64,000 bases of DNA, taken from NCBI RefSeq assembly GCF_002750975.1, contig NZ_PEJS01000001.1, positions 1,426,001 through 1,490,000 of the forward strand, read 5' to 3'. Made by a program: the position numbers and the translations under genes. The notes under the pieces are model-generated. The model saw only the letters and a program-made list of their open reading frames with translations, had not been told where the DNA came from and did no database searches. Below, in pieces: positions 42,830 to 51,297 of the stretch; the first letter of the stretch is position 1, and every line of letters begins with the position of its first letter. The DNA comes from Stenotrophomonas indicatrix (GTDB lineage Bacteria > Pseudomonadota > Gammaproteobacteria > Xanthomonadales > Xanthomonadaceae).

Positions 42830-43699
42830 TCAATTCAACAACGTGCCCAGCCGCTGTGCGGCCTCGCGCAGGCGCGGCAACAGCTGGGTCTGCATCACGC
42901 CCAGGCCGATACGGCCCGCCTGGGTGCCGATGTTCAGCGCGGCCACGACATCGCCGCTGCGCGAACGCACTGGCACGGCGATCGAGCGCAGGCCGATCTC
43001 CAGTTCCTGGTCGACCAGCGACGCGCCTTCGCGGCGCACCTTTTCCAGCAGGTCGAGGAAGTCATCCATGCGGGTGACCGTGCGTTCAGTGCGCGGCCGC
43101 AGCGGGTTGCGTTCCAGGTAGCCTTCCAGCGTGTCGCGCGGCAACGAGGCCAGCAGCACGCGGCCCATCGAGGTGCAGTAGGCCGGCAGGCGGCTGCCTG
43201 CGCGCAGGCCGATCGACATGATGCGTACGGTTTCCGCGCGCGCCACGTACAGGATGTCATCGCCATCGAGCACGCCCAGCGAGCAGGATTCGTGCACGGC
43301 ATCGCGCAGGGCATCCAGCACCGGTTGTGCAGCAGCGGTCATCGACGACGACGCGACATAGGCGCCGCCCATGCCCAGCACGCGCGGCAGCAGCACGAAG
43401 CCGCGGCCCTGTTCACCCACGTAGCCGAGCTTTTCCAGCGTGTACAGCACGCGCCGTACCGCTGCGCGGGAAATGCCGGTATCGCTGCTGATCTGTGACA
43501 TCGTCACTTCGCGCGGGTGCTGCGAGAACACGCTCAGCACGGCCAGGCCGCGGCCGAGCGACGTCATGAAGTCCGGATCGCCCTGGTTGTCCTGGATCTG
43601 CTGCATCAGCTCATGGGCCAGGCCACGATCCTGCGGTGGGGCAGGGGGGCGCTTGGGTCGACGGCTGGGAGGAACGGCAGGCATGGCAGCAGCTTTCAT
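42830..43699 (-). CDS. pcaR: IclR-family regulator of the pca/qui genes (PcaR/PcaU-like)
   Basis: A 289-residue regulator. After a 30-residue basic, Pro-rich tail comes a winged helix-turn-helix (about 48-105: SLGRGLAVLSVFSQHPREVT, SDTGISRAAVRRVLYTLEKLGYV) and the IclR effector domain, with LDGDDILYVAR, RAGSRLPAYCTSMGRVLLAS and GLRSIAVPVRSRSGDVVAALNI. This is the PcaR/PcaU/PobR branch, activated by beta-ketoadipate or protocatechuate. GAGG lies eight bases before the chosen ATG. The gene faces the pca operon and lies downstream of quiA on the same strand. Operator-like boxes in front of four units support its role. Confidence 0.87.
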   Translation of the reverse strand: MKAAAMPAVPPSRRPKRPPAPPQDRGLAHELMQQIQDNQGDPDFMTSLGRGLAVLSVFSQHPREVTMSQISSDTGISRAAVRRVLYTLEKLGYVGEQGRGFVLLPRVLGMGGAYVASSSMTAAAQPVLDALRDAVHESCSLGVLDGDDILYVARAETVRIMSIGLRAGSRLPAYCTSMGRVLLASLPRDTLEGYLERNPLRPRTERTVTRMDDFLDLLEKVRREGASLVDQELEIGLRSIAVPVRSRSGDVVAALNIGTQAGRIGLGVMQTQLLPRLREAAQRLGTLLN

Positions 43700-43702
43700 C
43701 GG

Positions 43703-43717
43703 GTTCGACCTCGCATG
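43703..43717. promoter_or_regulatory. weak PcaR-like box at the regulator's own start
   Basis: GTTCGACCTCGCATG matches 11 of 15 positions of the PcaR consensus and covers the ribosome site of the pcaR gene. It may allow autorepression, but a single weak box could be coincidence. Confidence 0.3.
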
Positions 43718-43744
43718 GTAAGGGCTCGAACCAGCAACCGGTAC

Positions 43745-43779
43745 CCACGCGGCGCAGCCTGCGAGGCTGCGCCGCGTGG
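43745..43779 (-). terminator. perfect 16-bp hairpin between quiA and pcaR
   Basis: CCACGCGGCGCAGCCT pairs without mismatch with AGGCTGCGCCGCGTGG around a GCG loop, six bases after the quiA stop. There is no T tract on the minus strand, so it may be a processing or stability hairpin and not a full terminator. Confidence 0.5.
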
Positions 43780-43785
43780 CGCCGG

Positions 43786-46209
43786 TCACTTGCGCTCGGG
43801 CAGCGCGTAGGCGATCACGTAGTCGCCACGGTCCGGTGACTGGCGTGCGCCACCGGCGGAAATCACCACGTACTGGCGACCGGTCTTCGGCGAGACGTAG
43901 GTCATCGGCGTGCCTTGGCTGCCAACCGGCATGCGGGCCTTCCACACTTCCTCGCCGGTGCGGCTGTCATAGGCGCGAAGGTAGTAATCCTGCGTACCAG
44001 CGAAGAACAGCAGGCCCGACTGCGTGGCCAGCGAACCGCCCAGGGTCGGCATGCCGATCGGAATCGGCAGGCCCATCTTGATGCCCATCGGCCCGGTGTC
44101 CTTCACCGTGCCCACCGGCACCTGCCAGACCAGCTGGCGGGTCGCCAGGTTGATTGCCGACATGGTGCCGAACGGCGGTTTCTGGCAGGGAATGCCCAGC
44201 TTGGACAGGAAGCGGTCGCGCAGCGAGCCGTACGGCGTACCGGTCTGCGAGGCCGCTCCCATTTCCACGCCACCGTCGCCGCTGGTCATCTGCGCGCGCG
44301 GGATCAGCTTGGTCCACAGGCCCAGGCGCATGTCATTGACGAACAGGTAGCCGGTGGTGGGGTCGACCGAGGCGCTGCCCCAGTTCATGCCACCCAGCGA
44401 ACCGGGCCATTGCAGCGCGAGGTCTTCGCCCGGCGGCGTGTACATGCCGTCGTAGCGGAACTGCTTGAACTGGATGCGGCACAGCATCTGGTCGATCGGG
44501 GTGGCGCCCCACATGTCCGACTCGGTCAGCGTCTGCGCGCCGATCTGCGGCAGGCCAACCGACAGCGGCTGGGTGGCGGCATAGCGTTCGCCCTGCGCAT
44601 TGCCCTGCGGCGCGGGGATGTTGCGCACTTCGCTGATCGGCACGCCGGTCTGGCGATTGAGCATGAAGATCTGCCCGGCCTTGGTGATCTGCAGCAGGGC
44701 CGGCAGCGTGCCGCCCTTGCCGTCGGGCACGTCGGTCAGGGTCGGCTGCGCGGGCAGGTCGTAGTCCCACAGATCGTGGTGCACGGTCTGGTAGACCCAG
44801 CGCTCCTTGCCGGTGGCCACGTCCAGCGCAACCACCGCCGAACTGTACTTGTCATCCTGCGGGGTGCGCTCGCCGGCCCACTGGTCCGGGGTGGTGTTGC
44901 CGGTGGGCAGGTAGACCAGGCCCAGCTGCGGGTCGTAGGCCATCGAGGTCCACACGTTCGGCGTGGCGCGCGTGTAGTGGGTCGACGGATCCAGCGGCAC
45001 GTCCGGGGTTTCCCTGGAAAGATCCCAGACCCAGGCCAGTGCGCCGGTGCGCACGTTGTAGGCACGCACCACGCCGGACGGCTCACCCACTTCGATGTTG
45101 TCGGCCACACGGCCACCGACCACGATAAGTTCGCCCGCCACCAACGGTGCGGCGGTGAGCGTGTAGAAGCCCGGCTTGATCTCGCCCATGCCGGCCTTCA
45201 GGTCGACCACGCCGTTGCTGCCGAAGTCCGGGCACAGCGCGCCGGTCTTCGCATCCAGCGCGAACAAGCGCGCATCGATGGAGGTCATCAGGATGCGCTT
45301 CTCGCACAGCGCCGGGCCCGTGCTGGCCGTTTCGGCGGCCGGCAGCGGCGCAGGTGCCGGAGCGGCTGCATCTGCCGCAGACGGTGCCGTGGTTGCGTCG
45401 AAATAGCCCAGACCGCGGCAGCGTTGCCAGTTCGGCGCGGTGGCCTTGGGGTCGAAGGCCCAGCGCTGCTTGCCGGAATCGGCATCGATGGCGATCACCT
45501 GGTTGTGCGGGGTGCACAGGAACAGGGTGTCGCCGATCTGCAGCGGGGTGTTCTGGTCCTCGGCACCGAAACCGTTGCTTTCCGGCACATCGCCGGTGCG
45601 CGCCGTCCAGGCAACCTGCAGTTCCTTCACGTTGGCCGGGGTGATCTGGTCCAGCGCGGCAAAGCGGGTGCCGGCGGTGGTGTTGCCCCAGTGCATCCAG
45701 TCGCGCTGTTCAGCGCCCTTGGCCACCGGCACCACCGGCGGCGTGGTGCCCTGCGCGGTCTGTACCGGGCGCGGCTGGAACGCCGACACCGCAGTGCCCA
45801 GCAGGCCAACCAGCAGCACGGCGGCCACGCCATAGGCGCCGCGGCCGGCAACCTGGCCTCGGCTGCGGCGCAGCACCGGCCAAGCCAGGGCGACCAGCAG
45901 GGCCAGCACCGCCGGCATCACCAGCCGCGACACCAGCGGCCAGAAATTCCAGCCGGCATCCACCAGTGCCCACAGCAGCGTGGCCAGGAAGGCCAGGCCG
46001 TACAGCAGCGCACCGTTCGGCCGGCGCATCGCCAGCAGTACGCCGGCTACCGCCGACACCGCACCCATCAGCAGGAAATACCAACTGCCCCCCAGCTGCA
46101 CCAGGCGTACACCGCCGACCAGCAGAGCCAGGCCGAACAGGGTCACCAGGATGCCGAGCAGGACCACCAGCACACGGCACAGGGCCGGAACTCTCGTCGT
46201 CTCGTCCAC
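43786..46209 (-). CDS. quiA: membrane-bound PQQ-dependent quinate/shikimate dehydrogenase
   Basis: An 807-residue enzyme of the glucose/quinate dehydrogenase family. Five N-terminal membrane segments (residues 10-140) anchor a periplasmic eight-bladed propeller beginning DWMHWGNTTAGTRFAALDQITPANV. W-motif repeats (VWDLSRETPD, GKERWVYQTVHHDLWDYDLPAQPTL, GEEVWKARMPVG) and the PQQ-binding DYDLPAQP stretch are present. Electrons would pass to ubiquinone. Glucose dehydrogenase is the alternative, but the neighbours favour quinate. The start is GTG with GAGG about 11 bases upstream. A terminator-like hairpin lies in its leader and operator boxes lie further upstream. Confidence 0.85.
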   Translation of the reverse strand: MDETTRVPALCRVLVVLLGILVTLFGLALLVGGVRLVQLGGSWYFLLMGAVSAVAGVLLAMRRPNGALLYGLAFLATLLWALVDAGWNFWPLVSRLVMPAVLALLVALAWPVLRRSRGQVAGRGAYGVAAVLLVGLLGTAVSAFQPRPVQTAQGTTPPVVPVAKGAEQRDWMHWGNTTAGTRFAALDQITPANVKELQVAWTARTGDVPESNGFGAEDQNTPLQIGDTLFLCTPHNQVIAIDADSGKQRWAFDPKATAPNWQRCRGLGYFDATTAPSAADAAAPAPAPLPAAETASTGPALCEKRILMTSIDARLFALDAKTGALCPDFGSNGVVDLKAGMGEIKPGFYTLTAAPLVAGELIVVGGRVADNIEVGEPSGVVRAYNVRTGALAWVWDLSRETPDVPLDPSTHYTRATPNVWTSMAYDPQLGLVYLPTGNTTPDQWAGERTPQDDKYSSAVVALDVATGKERWVYQTVHHDLWDYDLPAQPTLTDVPDGKGGTLPALLQITKAGQIFMLNRQTGVPISEVRNIPAPQGNAQGERYAATQPLSVGLPQIGAQTLTESDMWGATPIDQMLCRIQFKQFRYDGMYTPPGEDLALQWPGSLGGMNWGSASVDPTTGYLFVNDMRLGLWTKLIPRAQMTSGDGGVEMGAASQTGTPYGSLRDRFLSKLGIPCQKPPFGTMSAINLATRQLVWQVPVGTVKDTGPMGIKMGLPIPIGMPTLGGSLATQSGLLFFAGTQDYYLRAYDSRTGEEVWKARMPVGSQGTPMTYVSPKTGRQYVVISAGGARQSPDRGDYVIAYALPERK

Positions 46210-46229
46210 GTTGCATGAACCTCATTGCG

Positions 46230-46250
46230 AAAAACCCGCGCGGAGGCGGG
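46230..46250 (-). terminator. terminator-like hairpin in the quiA leader
   Basis: Read on the minus strand, a 5-bp stem CCCGC / GCGGG with a six-base loop is followed directly by five T residues, about 20 bases before the quiA start codon and downstream of the operator boxes. This fits an intrinsic terminator, possibly an attenuator. The opposite strand has no T tract. Confidence 0.5.
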
Positions 46251-46367
46251 GAAAGCCCCGCGCGCGCCAGGCGTGGCGGGGGCCAACGGCATCCCGGGCG
46301 GCTGCGGGCCGTGACGGCGGGCAGGCGTCGGCCTGCTTATGACGCAGGCTGGGTGAATGACCGGTTA

Positions 46368-46401
46368 GGGCGATTATCGCACGCATGTGCGATTTTGGCG
46401 T
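46368..46401. promoter_or_regulatory. PcaR-like operator pair between quiA and apt
   Basis: GGGCGATTATCGCAC at 46368-46382 (12 of 15 to the PcaR consensus) and the weaker GTGCGATTTTGGCGT at 46387-46401 lie in the 300-base gap between quiA and apt. Their facing halves form TCGCAC-N4-GTGCGA. The 19-base offset equals that of the first two boxes upstream of the quiC candidate. The rest of the gap shows no gene. Confidence 0.6.
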
Positions 46402-46509
46402 GATGCCCCACGGCGCCATCGGTGGAACGCAGCGGCGCAGTGGTGCCTGGAACGGGCAGGGCAGGGGCGAACCGGTTACCCTATGCCGCCATACATGCTG
46501 GTAGCTGCA

Positions 46510-47049
46510 ATGACCGACGCCACCGTGGCCGTCCCCGCCTGGGCCTCACGCCTGCGCGACATCGCTGATTTCCCGAAGCCGGGCATCCTGTTCAAGGACA
46601 TCATGCCGCTGCTCGCTCACAGCGAGGACTTCCGTGGCGCGATCGTGGCGATGGCCGATCGCTGGCGCGATCAGAAGCTGGACGCGGTGGTCGGCATCGA
46701 ATCGCGCGGCTTCATCCTCGGTGCGGCCATGGCGCTGGAACTGGGCGTGGGCTTCGTGCCGGTGCGCAAGCCGGGCAAGCTGCCGGGCAAGGTGCTGCGC
46801 GAGGAATACACGCTGGAATACCGCAGCGACTGCATTGAAGTGCATGCCGACGCGCTGCCCGCCGGTGCGCGTGTGGCGATCATCGACGACGTGCTGGCAA
46901 CCGGCGGTACGCTGGTTGCTGCGTTGTCGCTGGTGCGCCGCCTGGGCGTGGACGTGGTCGGCGCCGGCGTGCTGGTCGAACTGGATGGCCTGGGCGGCCG
47001 TGGCCGCTGGGAAGCGGATCTGCCGCTGCACACCGAACTGGTGTTCTGA
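46510..47049 (+). CDS. apt: adenine phosphoribosyltransferase
   Basis: A 179-residue purine salvage enzyme that makes AMP from adenine and [19 protein letters not shown] near residue 22, [34 protein letters not shown] near residues 60-95, and the PRPP loop [14 protein letters not shown] near 122 are all present. The frame is open another 41 codons upstream, but [11 protein letters not shown] begins at the normal family position; ATGs at 46483 and 46495 are alternatives. It is divergent from quiA and unrelated to it in function. Confidence 0.95.
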   Translation: MTDATVAVPAWASRLRDIADFPKPGILFKDIMPLLAHSEDFRGAIVAMADRWRDQKLDAVVGIESRGFILGAAMALELGVGFVPVRKPGKLPGKVLREEYTLEYRSDCIEVHADALPAGARVAIIDDVLATGGTLVAALSLVRRLGVDVVGAGVLVELDGLGGRGRWEADLPLHTELVF

Positions 47050-47055
47050 TTGCGT

Positions 47056-47114
47056 CGCCGGGCATGGCCCGGCGCTACCTGCTTGCCGTGGGTAGCGCCG
47101 GGCCATGCCCGGCG
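47056..47114. repeat. inverted pair of SMAG-type REPs
   Basis: CGCCGGGCATGGCCCGGCGC plus TAC (47056-47078) and GTAGCGCCGGGCCATGCCCG plus GCG (47092-47114) sit between the convergent apt and dbpA genes. Confidence 0.85.
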
Positions 47115-47127
47115 GATGGCCTGCCCG

Positions 47128-48504
47128 TTACATCATCCGCACGCGGAAACGGCGGCCCTTGATCTTGCCCGCTTCCAGCTTCGCCACCGCCTTGTTGACC
47201 TGCTCGCGGGCGATCGCCACGTAGGAACGGGTCGGGAAGATCGCGATCTTGCCGATGAACTTGGCCGACAGGCCGGCATCGCCGGTGAGGGCGCCGAGGA
47301 TGTCGCCTGCGCGCAGCTTGTCGGTCTTGCCGCCATCGATGCGCAGGGTGCGCATCGCCGCCTGCGGCAGCTCGGCCGGGCGCGACGTCGCCAGCGGCGT
47401 CTTCTGCCAATCCAGCGGCTCGCCGCGCTGTGCTTCGATGGCGTCGGCGCGGTTCTTTTCGCGGCCCGCCACCAGACTGATCGCCAAGCCACTGGCGCCG
47501 GCACGACCGGTACGGCCGACACGGTGCTGGTAGCTCTCGACGTCGGTCGGCAGCTCGTAGTTGATCACCGCGGCCAGTTCTTCCACATCCAGCCCGCGTG
47601 CGGCGACGTCGCTGGCAACCAGCACGTTGCAGCTGCGGTTGGCCAGGCGCAGCAGCACTTCCTCGCGGTCGCGCTGTTCCATGTCGCCATGCAGGGCGAG
47701 CGCGGAGAAGCCGAACTGCTGCAGCGAGTTGGCCACTTCGTCCACGTCCTTGCGGGTGTTGCAGAACACCACGGCCGATTCGGGTGTGTACTTCAGCAGC
47801 AGGCCGGCCAGTGCCTTCTGCCGGTGTGCCGGTTCGACTTCGCAGAACAGGTGGCGGATGGCCGGGGCCTGGTCGGCGCCTTCCACAGTCACTTCCACGG
47901 CATCGCGCAGCAGGTCGCGGGCCATGGCGCGGATGGTGTCGGGGAAGGTTGCCGAGAACAGCAGGCTCTGGCGATCGCGGTGGGTACGGCCGGCGATCTC
48001 ACGGATCGGTTCCTCGAAGCCCATATCGAGCATGCGGTCGGCTTCATCCAGCACCAGCGTGCGCACGGCGCCCAGATTCAGTGCGCGCTTGCGCGCCAGT
48101 TCCTGCACGCGGCCGGGCGTGCCGACCACCACGTGCGGGTCGTGGCTTTCCAGCGACGCCAGCTGCGGGCCCAGCGGCGTGCCGCCGGTCAGCAGCAGCA
48201 GCTTCAGGTTGGGGATGCCGGTGGCCAGCTTGCGGATCTGCTTGGCCACCTGGTCGGCCAGCTCGCGGGTGGGGCACAGCACCAGCGCCTGTACGCGGAT
48301 CAGGCTGGGGTCGATGGACTGCAGCAGGCCAAGACCGAAGGCGGCGGTCTTGCCGCTGCCGGTCGGGGCCTGGGCGATCACATCGCGGCCATCGAGGATG
48401 GCGGGCAGGCTCTGCGCCTGGATCGGCGTGAGGGTGGTGTAGCCGAGGGCATCCAGGCCGGGCTGCAGGGCCGGGCTCAGCGGCAGGGTCGAGAAATCAG
48501 TCAT
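47128..48504 (-). CDS. dbpA: ATP-dependent RNA helicase DbpA
   Basis: A 458-residue DEAD-box helicase that acts in 50S ribosome assembly on 23S rRNA hairpin 92. The Q motif TLTPIQAQSLP, Walker A APTGSGKT (near residue 46), PTREL, TPGR, DEAD, SAT, and HRVGRTGRAG are all present. The C-terminal 75 residues (RTLRIDGGKTDKLRAGDILGALTG, then KIKGRRFRVRMM) form the RNA-recognition domain that gives DbpA its specificity. The start MTDFSTLPLSPALQPGL follows the family. Confidence 0.94.
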   Translation of the reverse strand: MTDFSTLPLSPALQPGLDALGYTTLTPIQAQSLPAILDGRDVIAQAPTGSGKTAAFGLGLLQSIDPSLIRVQALVLCPTRELADQVAKQIRKLATGIPNLKLLLLTGGTPLGPQLASLESHDPHVVVGTPGRVQELARKRALNLGAVRTLVLDEADRMLDMGFEEPIREIAGRTHRDRQSLLFSATFPDTIRAMARDLLRDAVEVTVEGADQAPAIRHLFCEVEPAHRQKALAGLLLKYTPESAVVFCNTRKDVDEVANSLQQFGFSALALHGDMEQRDREEVLLRLANRSCNVLVASDVAARGLDVEELAAVINYELPTDVESYQHRVGRTGRAGASGLAISLVAGREKNRADAIEAQRGEPLDWQKTPLATSRPAELPQAAMRTLRIDGGKTDKLRAGDILGALTGDAGLSAKFIGKIAIFPTRSYVAIAREQVNKAVAKLEAGKIKGRRFRVRMM

Positions 48505-48565
48505 GGCGCATTGTACCTGCGCGCGCGCCCGGTCCCGCCGTCGTTCACGATTGTGGGGGCGCCCG

Positions 48566-48590
48566 GTAGCGGGCGACCTTGGTCGGCACC
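48566..48590. repeat. short palindromic REP
   Basis: GTAGCGGGCGACCTTGGTCG plus GCACC: a GTAG head joined to a GACC/GGTC hairpin, a hybrid between the SMAG and GTCGAC types. It lies in the 102-base gap downstream of the 90-residue gene and upstream of the dbpA start. Confidence 0.5.
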
Positions 48591-48606
48591 TTGGCCGAAC
48601 GTTCCC

Positions 48607-48879
48607 TCAACCCAGCCCGATGACCACCAGCCGCGCAGCCATCGCCTGCAACTGCTCCGGGGTGGCCGGTTTTCCAGCGACCCGGGACTCCAGCAGCAGC
48701 TGGTGGAACCACGGGTTGGCGTGCCGCGTGTCGACGTCGAACGAACAGGTTGCCTGCACGCCCATCACCGCCTGAACGATCTCGACCAGCGTGTCTTCGG
48801 CTTCATCGACATTGCCCCGCCCATATCGATCATCCAGCAGGCGCAGCGGGATCTGCAGCAGGGCGGGGGAGACTGGCAT
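48607..48879 (-). CDS. hypothetical protein, 90 residues
   Basis: I cannot assign a family. The protein begins MPVSPALLQIPLRLLDDRYG and has a helix VDEAEDTLVEIVQAVMGVQ, a probable strand-rich middle (CSFDVDTRHANPWFHQLLLE) and a C-terminal helix (TPEQLQAMAARLVVIG). Codon usage is normal for the region and no overlapping frame is a better gene. It lies between dbpA and the YeiH gene on the same strand; a ribosome site is not obvious, so the start may differ. Confidence 0.5.
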   Translation of the reverse strand: MPVSPALLQIPLRLLDDRYGRGNVDEAEDTLVEIVQAVMGVQATCSFDVDTRHANPWFHQLLLESRVAGKPATPEQLQAMAARLVVIGLG

Positions 48880-48907
48880 GCCTCAAGTCTAACGATCCAC
48901 GTTGCCC

Positions 48908-49987
48908 TCAGCCCAGCACCGCCAGCACACCCTGGTGGATCGCCAGGCCACCCAGCAGCAACCAGGCGAACAGGATCGATGCCAGCAGCAGCGGCTTCAA
49001 CCCGGCCTGGCGCAGCGCAGACACATGGGTGGTCAGGCCCAGCGCGGCCATCGCCATGGCCAGCAGCACGGTATCCAGCTGCACCAGCCCGGCCTGCACA
49101 CCCACCGGCAGCAGATGCAGCGAGTTGAGCCCGGCAACTGCCACGAAACCGAACGCGAACCACGGCACCACGATCCGGGCCTTGCCACCGTCCGCCGCCG
49201 CCTTGCCACCACGGGCCAGCCACAGCGACAGTGCGATCAGGAACGGTGCCAGCAGCATCACCCGCACCATCTTGGTGATGACCGCGGTATCGGCGGCTGA
49301 CTCGCCCACCGCACGTCCGGCAGCCACCACCTGTGCCACTTCATGCACGGTGGCGCCGGTGAACAGGCCGTACTGCCGCGCGTCCATTGCCAGCCAGCCG
49401 TGCGACTGCACCAGCGCATACAGCGCCGGGTACAGGAACATGGCCAGCGTGCCGAACACCACCACCGTCGATACCGCCACCGTCACCTGCGCAGCGCGGC
49501 CGCGCACCACCGGCTCTGCGGCCATCACCGCCGCTGCACCGCAGATCGCGCTGCCGGCACCGATCAGCATGGCGGCCTCGCGCTCCATCCTGAACACCCG
49601 TACACCCAGCCAGCACGCCAGGCCGAAGGTGCTCGCCACCACCAGCACGTCCATCAGCACGCCGGCGACGCCGACGTGGCCGATGTCCTGGAAGGTCAGC
49701 CGCAGGCCATACAGCACGATGCCCGCACGCAGCAGCCAGTGCTTGGAGAAGCCCACGCCCGCCGCGCTGGCGGGGGCCAGTCGCGGGTACACGGTGTTGC
49801 CGACCACGATGCCGGCGACGATGGCGACGGTCAGCGCACTCAGGCCATGCGCCTGCAGCCAGGGCAGCTCGGCCAGGTACAGCGACGCCGCCGCCACCAG
49901 GCCGACCAGCAGCAGGCCGGGCAGGCGTAGTTGCCAGCGCTGGCGCAGGGCGGGCAGGGACCAGGGGGACAGGGCAGGCGCGTTCAT
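48908..49987 (-). CDS. yeiH: YeiH family (UPF0324) putative sulfate/sulfonate exporter
   Basis: A 359-residue protein with about 10-11 membrane helices. LPGLLLVGLVAAASLYLAEL opens the first helix, AIVAGIVVGNTVYP follows, and the family's LRAGIVLYGLRLTFQDI, GAGSAICGAAAVMA and GATVHEVAQVVAAG are all present. Homologues are annotated as sulfate exporters without direct proof. The gene is divergent from a YeiE-like LysR gene (96-base gap), the same pairing as E. coli yeiE/yeiH, where YeiE responds to sulfite. The ATG giving MNAPALSPW was preferred to one 14 codons earlier. Confidence 0.85.
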   Translation of the reverse strand: MNAPALSPWSLPALRQRWQLRLPGLLLVGLVAAASLYLAELPWLQAHGLSALTVAIVAGIVVGNTVYPRLAPASAAGVGFSKHWLLRAGIVLYGLRLTFQDIGHVGVAGVLMDVLVVASTFGLACWLGVRVFRMEREAAMLIGAGSAICGAAAVMAAEPVVRGRAAQVTVAVSTVVVFGTLAMFLYPALYALVQSHGWLAMDARQYGLFTGATVHEVAQVVAAGRAVGESAADTAVITKMVRVMLLAPFLIALSLWLARGGKAAADGGKARIVVPWFAFGFVAVAGLNSLHLLPVGVQAGLVQLDTVLLAMAMAALGLTTHVSALRQAGLKPLLLASILFAWLLLGGLAIHQGVLAVLG

Positions 49988-50083
49988 GGCGGGTGGGATG
50001 CGGGAGAGAGGCGTACAGCCTGCATCCATGTGATCGACCCGTAAAACGAATAATATCGGTGAAACCTACCCATAACACAGGTA

Positions 50084-50965
50084 ATGGACATGCGCCTGAC
50101 GCTCCGCCAGCTGCAGGTCTTCGTTGCCATCGCCGACCAGGGCAGCACCACCGCCGCAGGCCAGGCCATCGCGCTTTCCCAGTCCGCCAGCAGCGCGGCC
50201 CTGCAGGAGCTGGAAGCGCACTTCGGCACGCCGCTGTTCGACCGCATCGGCCGTCGCCTGGCGTTGAACGGCCACGGCCGGGCCTTGCTGGAGCCGGCGC
50301 GCGCGCTGTTGGTCAATGCCGCCGATCTGGAGCGGCAATTGGCGGCGGGCGGTGACCCGTCCCAAGGCGCGCCGCTGCGGCTGGTGTTGGCGGCCAGCAC
50401 CACCATCGGCAACTACCTGCTGCCGCCGCGTATCGCCGAGCTGCTGCGGCAGGCACCGCAGGCCGAGGTCGATCTGCGCATCGACAACAGCGCAGGCGTG
50501 GTGGCGGCCGTTCAACGGCTGGACGTGGATGCAGGACTGATCGAAGGCCCATGCCACGAACGCGGGCTGCAGGTGACCGCCTGGCAGCAGGACCCGCTGG
50601 TGATTGTGGCGGCTGCGGATGCGCCCCCGCGCTGGTCCCTGGATGAACTGCGCGCAGCGCGCTGGCTGTTGCGCGAACCCGGCTCAGGTACCCGCGAGGC
50701 TGTCGAACAGGCATTGCTGCCGCATCTGCGCGGCTTCGCCCAGACCCTGCAGCTGGGCAATACCGAAGCCATCAAGCAAGCCGCCATCGCCGGCCTCGGC
50801 CTGGCCTGCCTCTCGCGCCACGCCCTGCAAGAACCCTTGGCCCTCGGCCGCCTGCGCGTGCTCGAGACCCCGCTTCCTATCCTGCAGCGCACCCTCTGGC
50901 TGGTACGCCACCCCGGCAAGCAGTGGTTGCCGGGTTTGCAGGCGTTGCTGGGGGAAGTGCAGTAG
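50084..50965 (+). CDS. LysR-family regulator, YeiE-like
   Basis: A 293-residue LysR protein. The N-terminal winged helix-turn-helix covers residues 4-63 (LRQLQVFVAIADQGSTTAAG, LSQSASSAALQELEAHFGTPLFDRIGRRLAL). The effector domain starts near 95 (LRLVLAASTTIGNYLLPPRIAELL), as in the CysB/YeiE branch. It likely controls the divergent YeiH transporter and itself; the 96-base shared gap is AT-rich (TAAAACGAATAATATCGGTG). A second ATG lies two codons in. Confidence 0.85.
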   Translation: MDMRLTLRQLQVFVAIADQGSTTAAGQAIALSQSASSAALQELEAHFGTPLFDRIGRRLALNGHGRALLEPARALLVNAADLERQLAAGGDPSQGAPLRLVLAASTTIGNYLLPPRIAELLRQAPQAEVDLRIDNSAGVVAAVQRLDVDAGLIEGPCHERGLQVTAWQQDPLVIVAAADAPPRWSLDELRAARWLLREPGSGTREAVEQALLPHLRGFAQTLQLGNTEAIKQAAIAGLGLACLSRHALQEPLALGRLRVLETPLPILQRTLWLVRHPGKQWLPGLQALLGEVQ

Positions 50966-51000
50966 CCGGGATCCATCTTCCACAGCGTGAATTCCACGTA

Positions 51001-51270
51001 GGGGTCAGAGCCTATTGCGCAGCAACGGGATCCGACCCCGTGCCGACCAACGGTCGGCACCCACCAACAGCAGCGGAGATCTGTCGAAGGCGGGGTGGTG
51101 TGGGGCTTCAGGACCGTTGGCGCCATGGATGGCGCCATCGAGCCCCCATGGATGGGTTTACGGCGTGTCCTGAAGCTCCACACCACCCCGCTATCCCTCC
51201 AGCAAGTCTGGGTTGGCTGTTGCTGTTGCTGCGGCCGTGGCCTCTGCGGGTGCCGGGCGCCGCCCGGCCA
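51001..51270. repeat. single long hairpin repeat element, copy F, with flanking palindromes
   Basis: This fills the 332-base gap before uup. A GGGGTC / GACCCC hairpin (51001-51039) and a GTGCCGACC palindrome (51040-51065) precede a 26-bp stem (51089-51114 with 51167-51192) in which the only two non-Watson-Crick pairs are G-T, still paired as G-U in RNA. The 52-base loop is identical to that of copy B. A CTGTTG tract and a diverged reversed cassette (about 51239-51270) follow. No gene is seen. Confidence 0.82.
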
Positions 51271-51297
51271 GGCCCCGCAACCCGCTACAATGGCCGG

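Noticed and set aside
43915..46218. A 767-codon plus-strand frame opposite quiA
   Set aside because: The composition is His/Gln/Arg-rich and typical of antisense of a conserved gene; quiA on the minus strand has all PQQ-family motifs.
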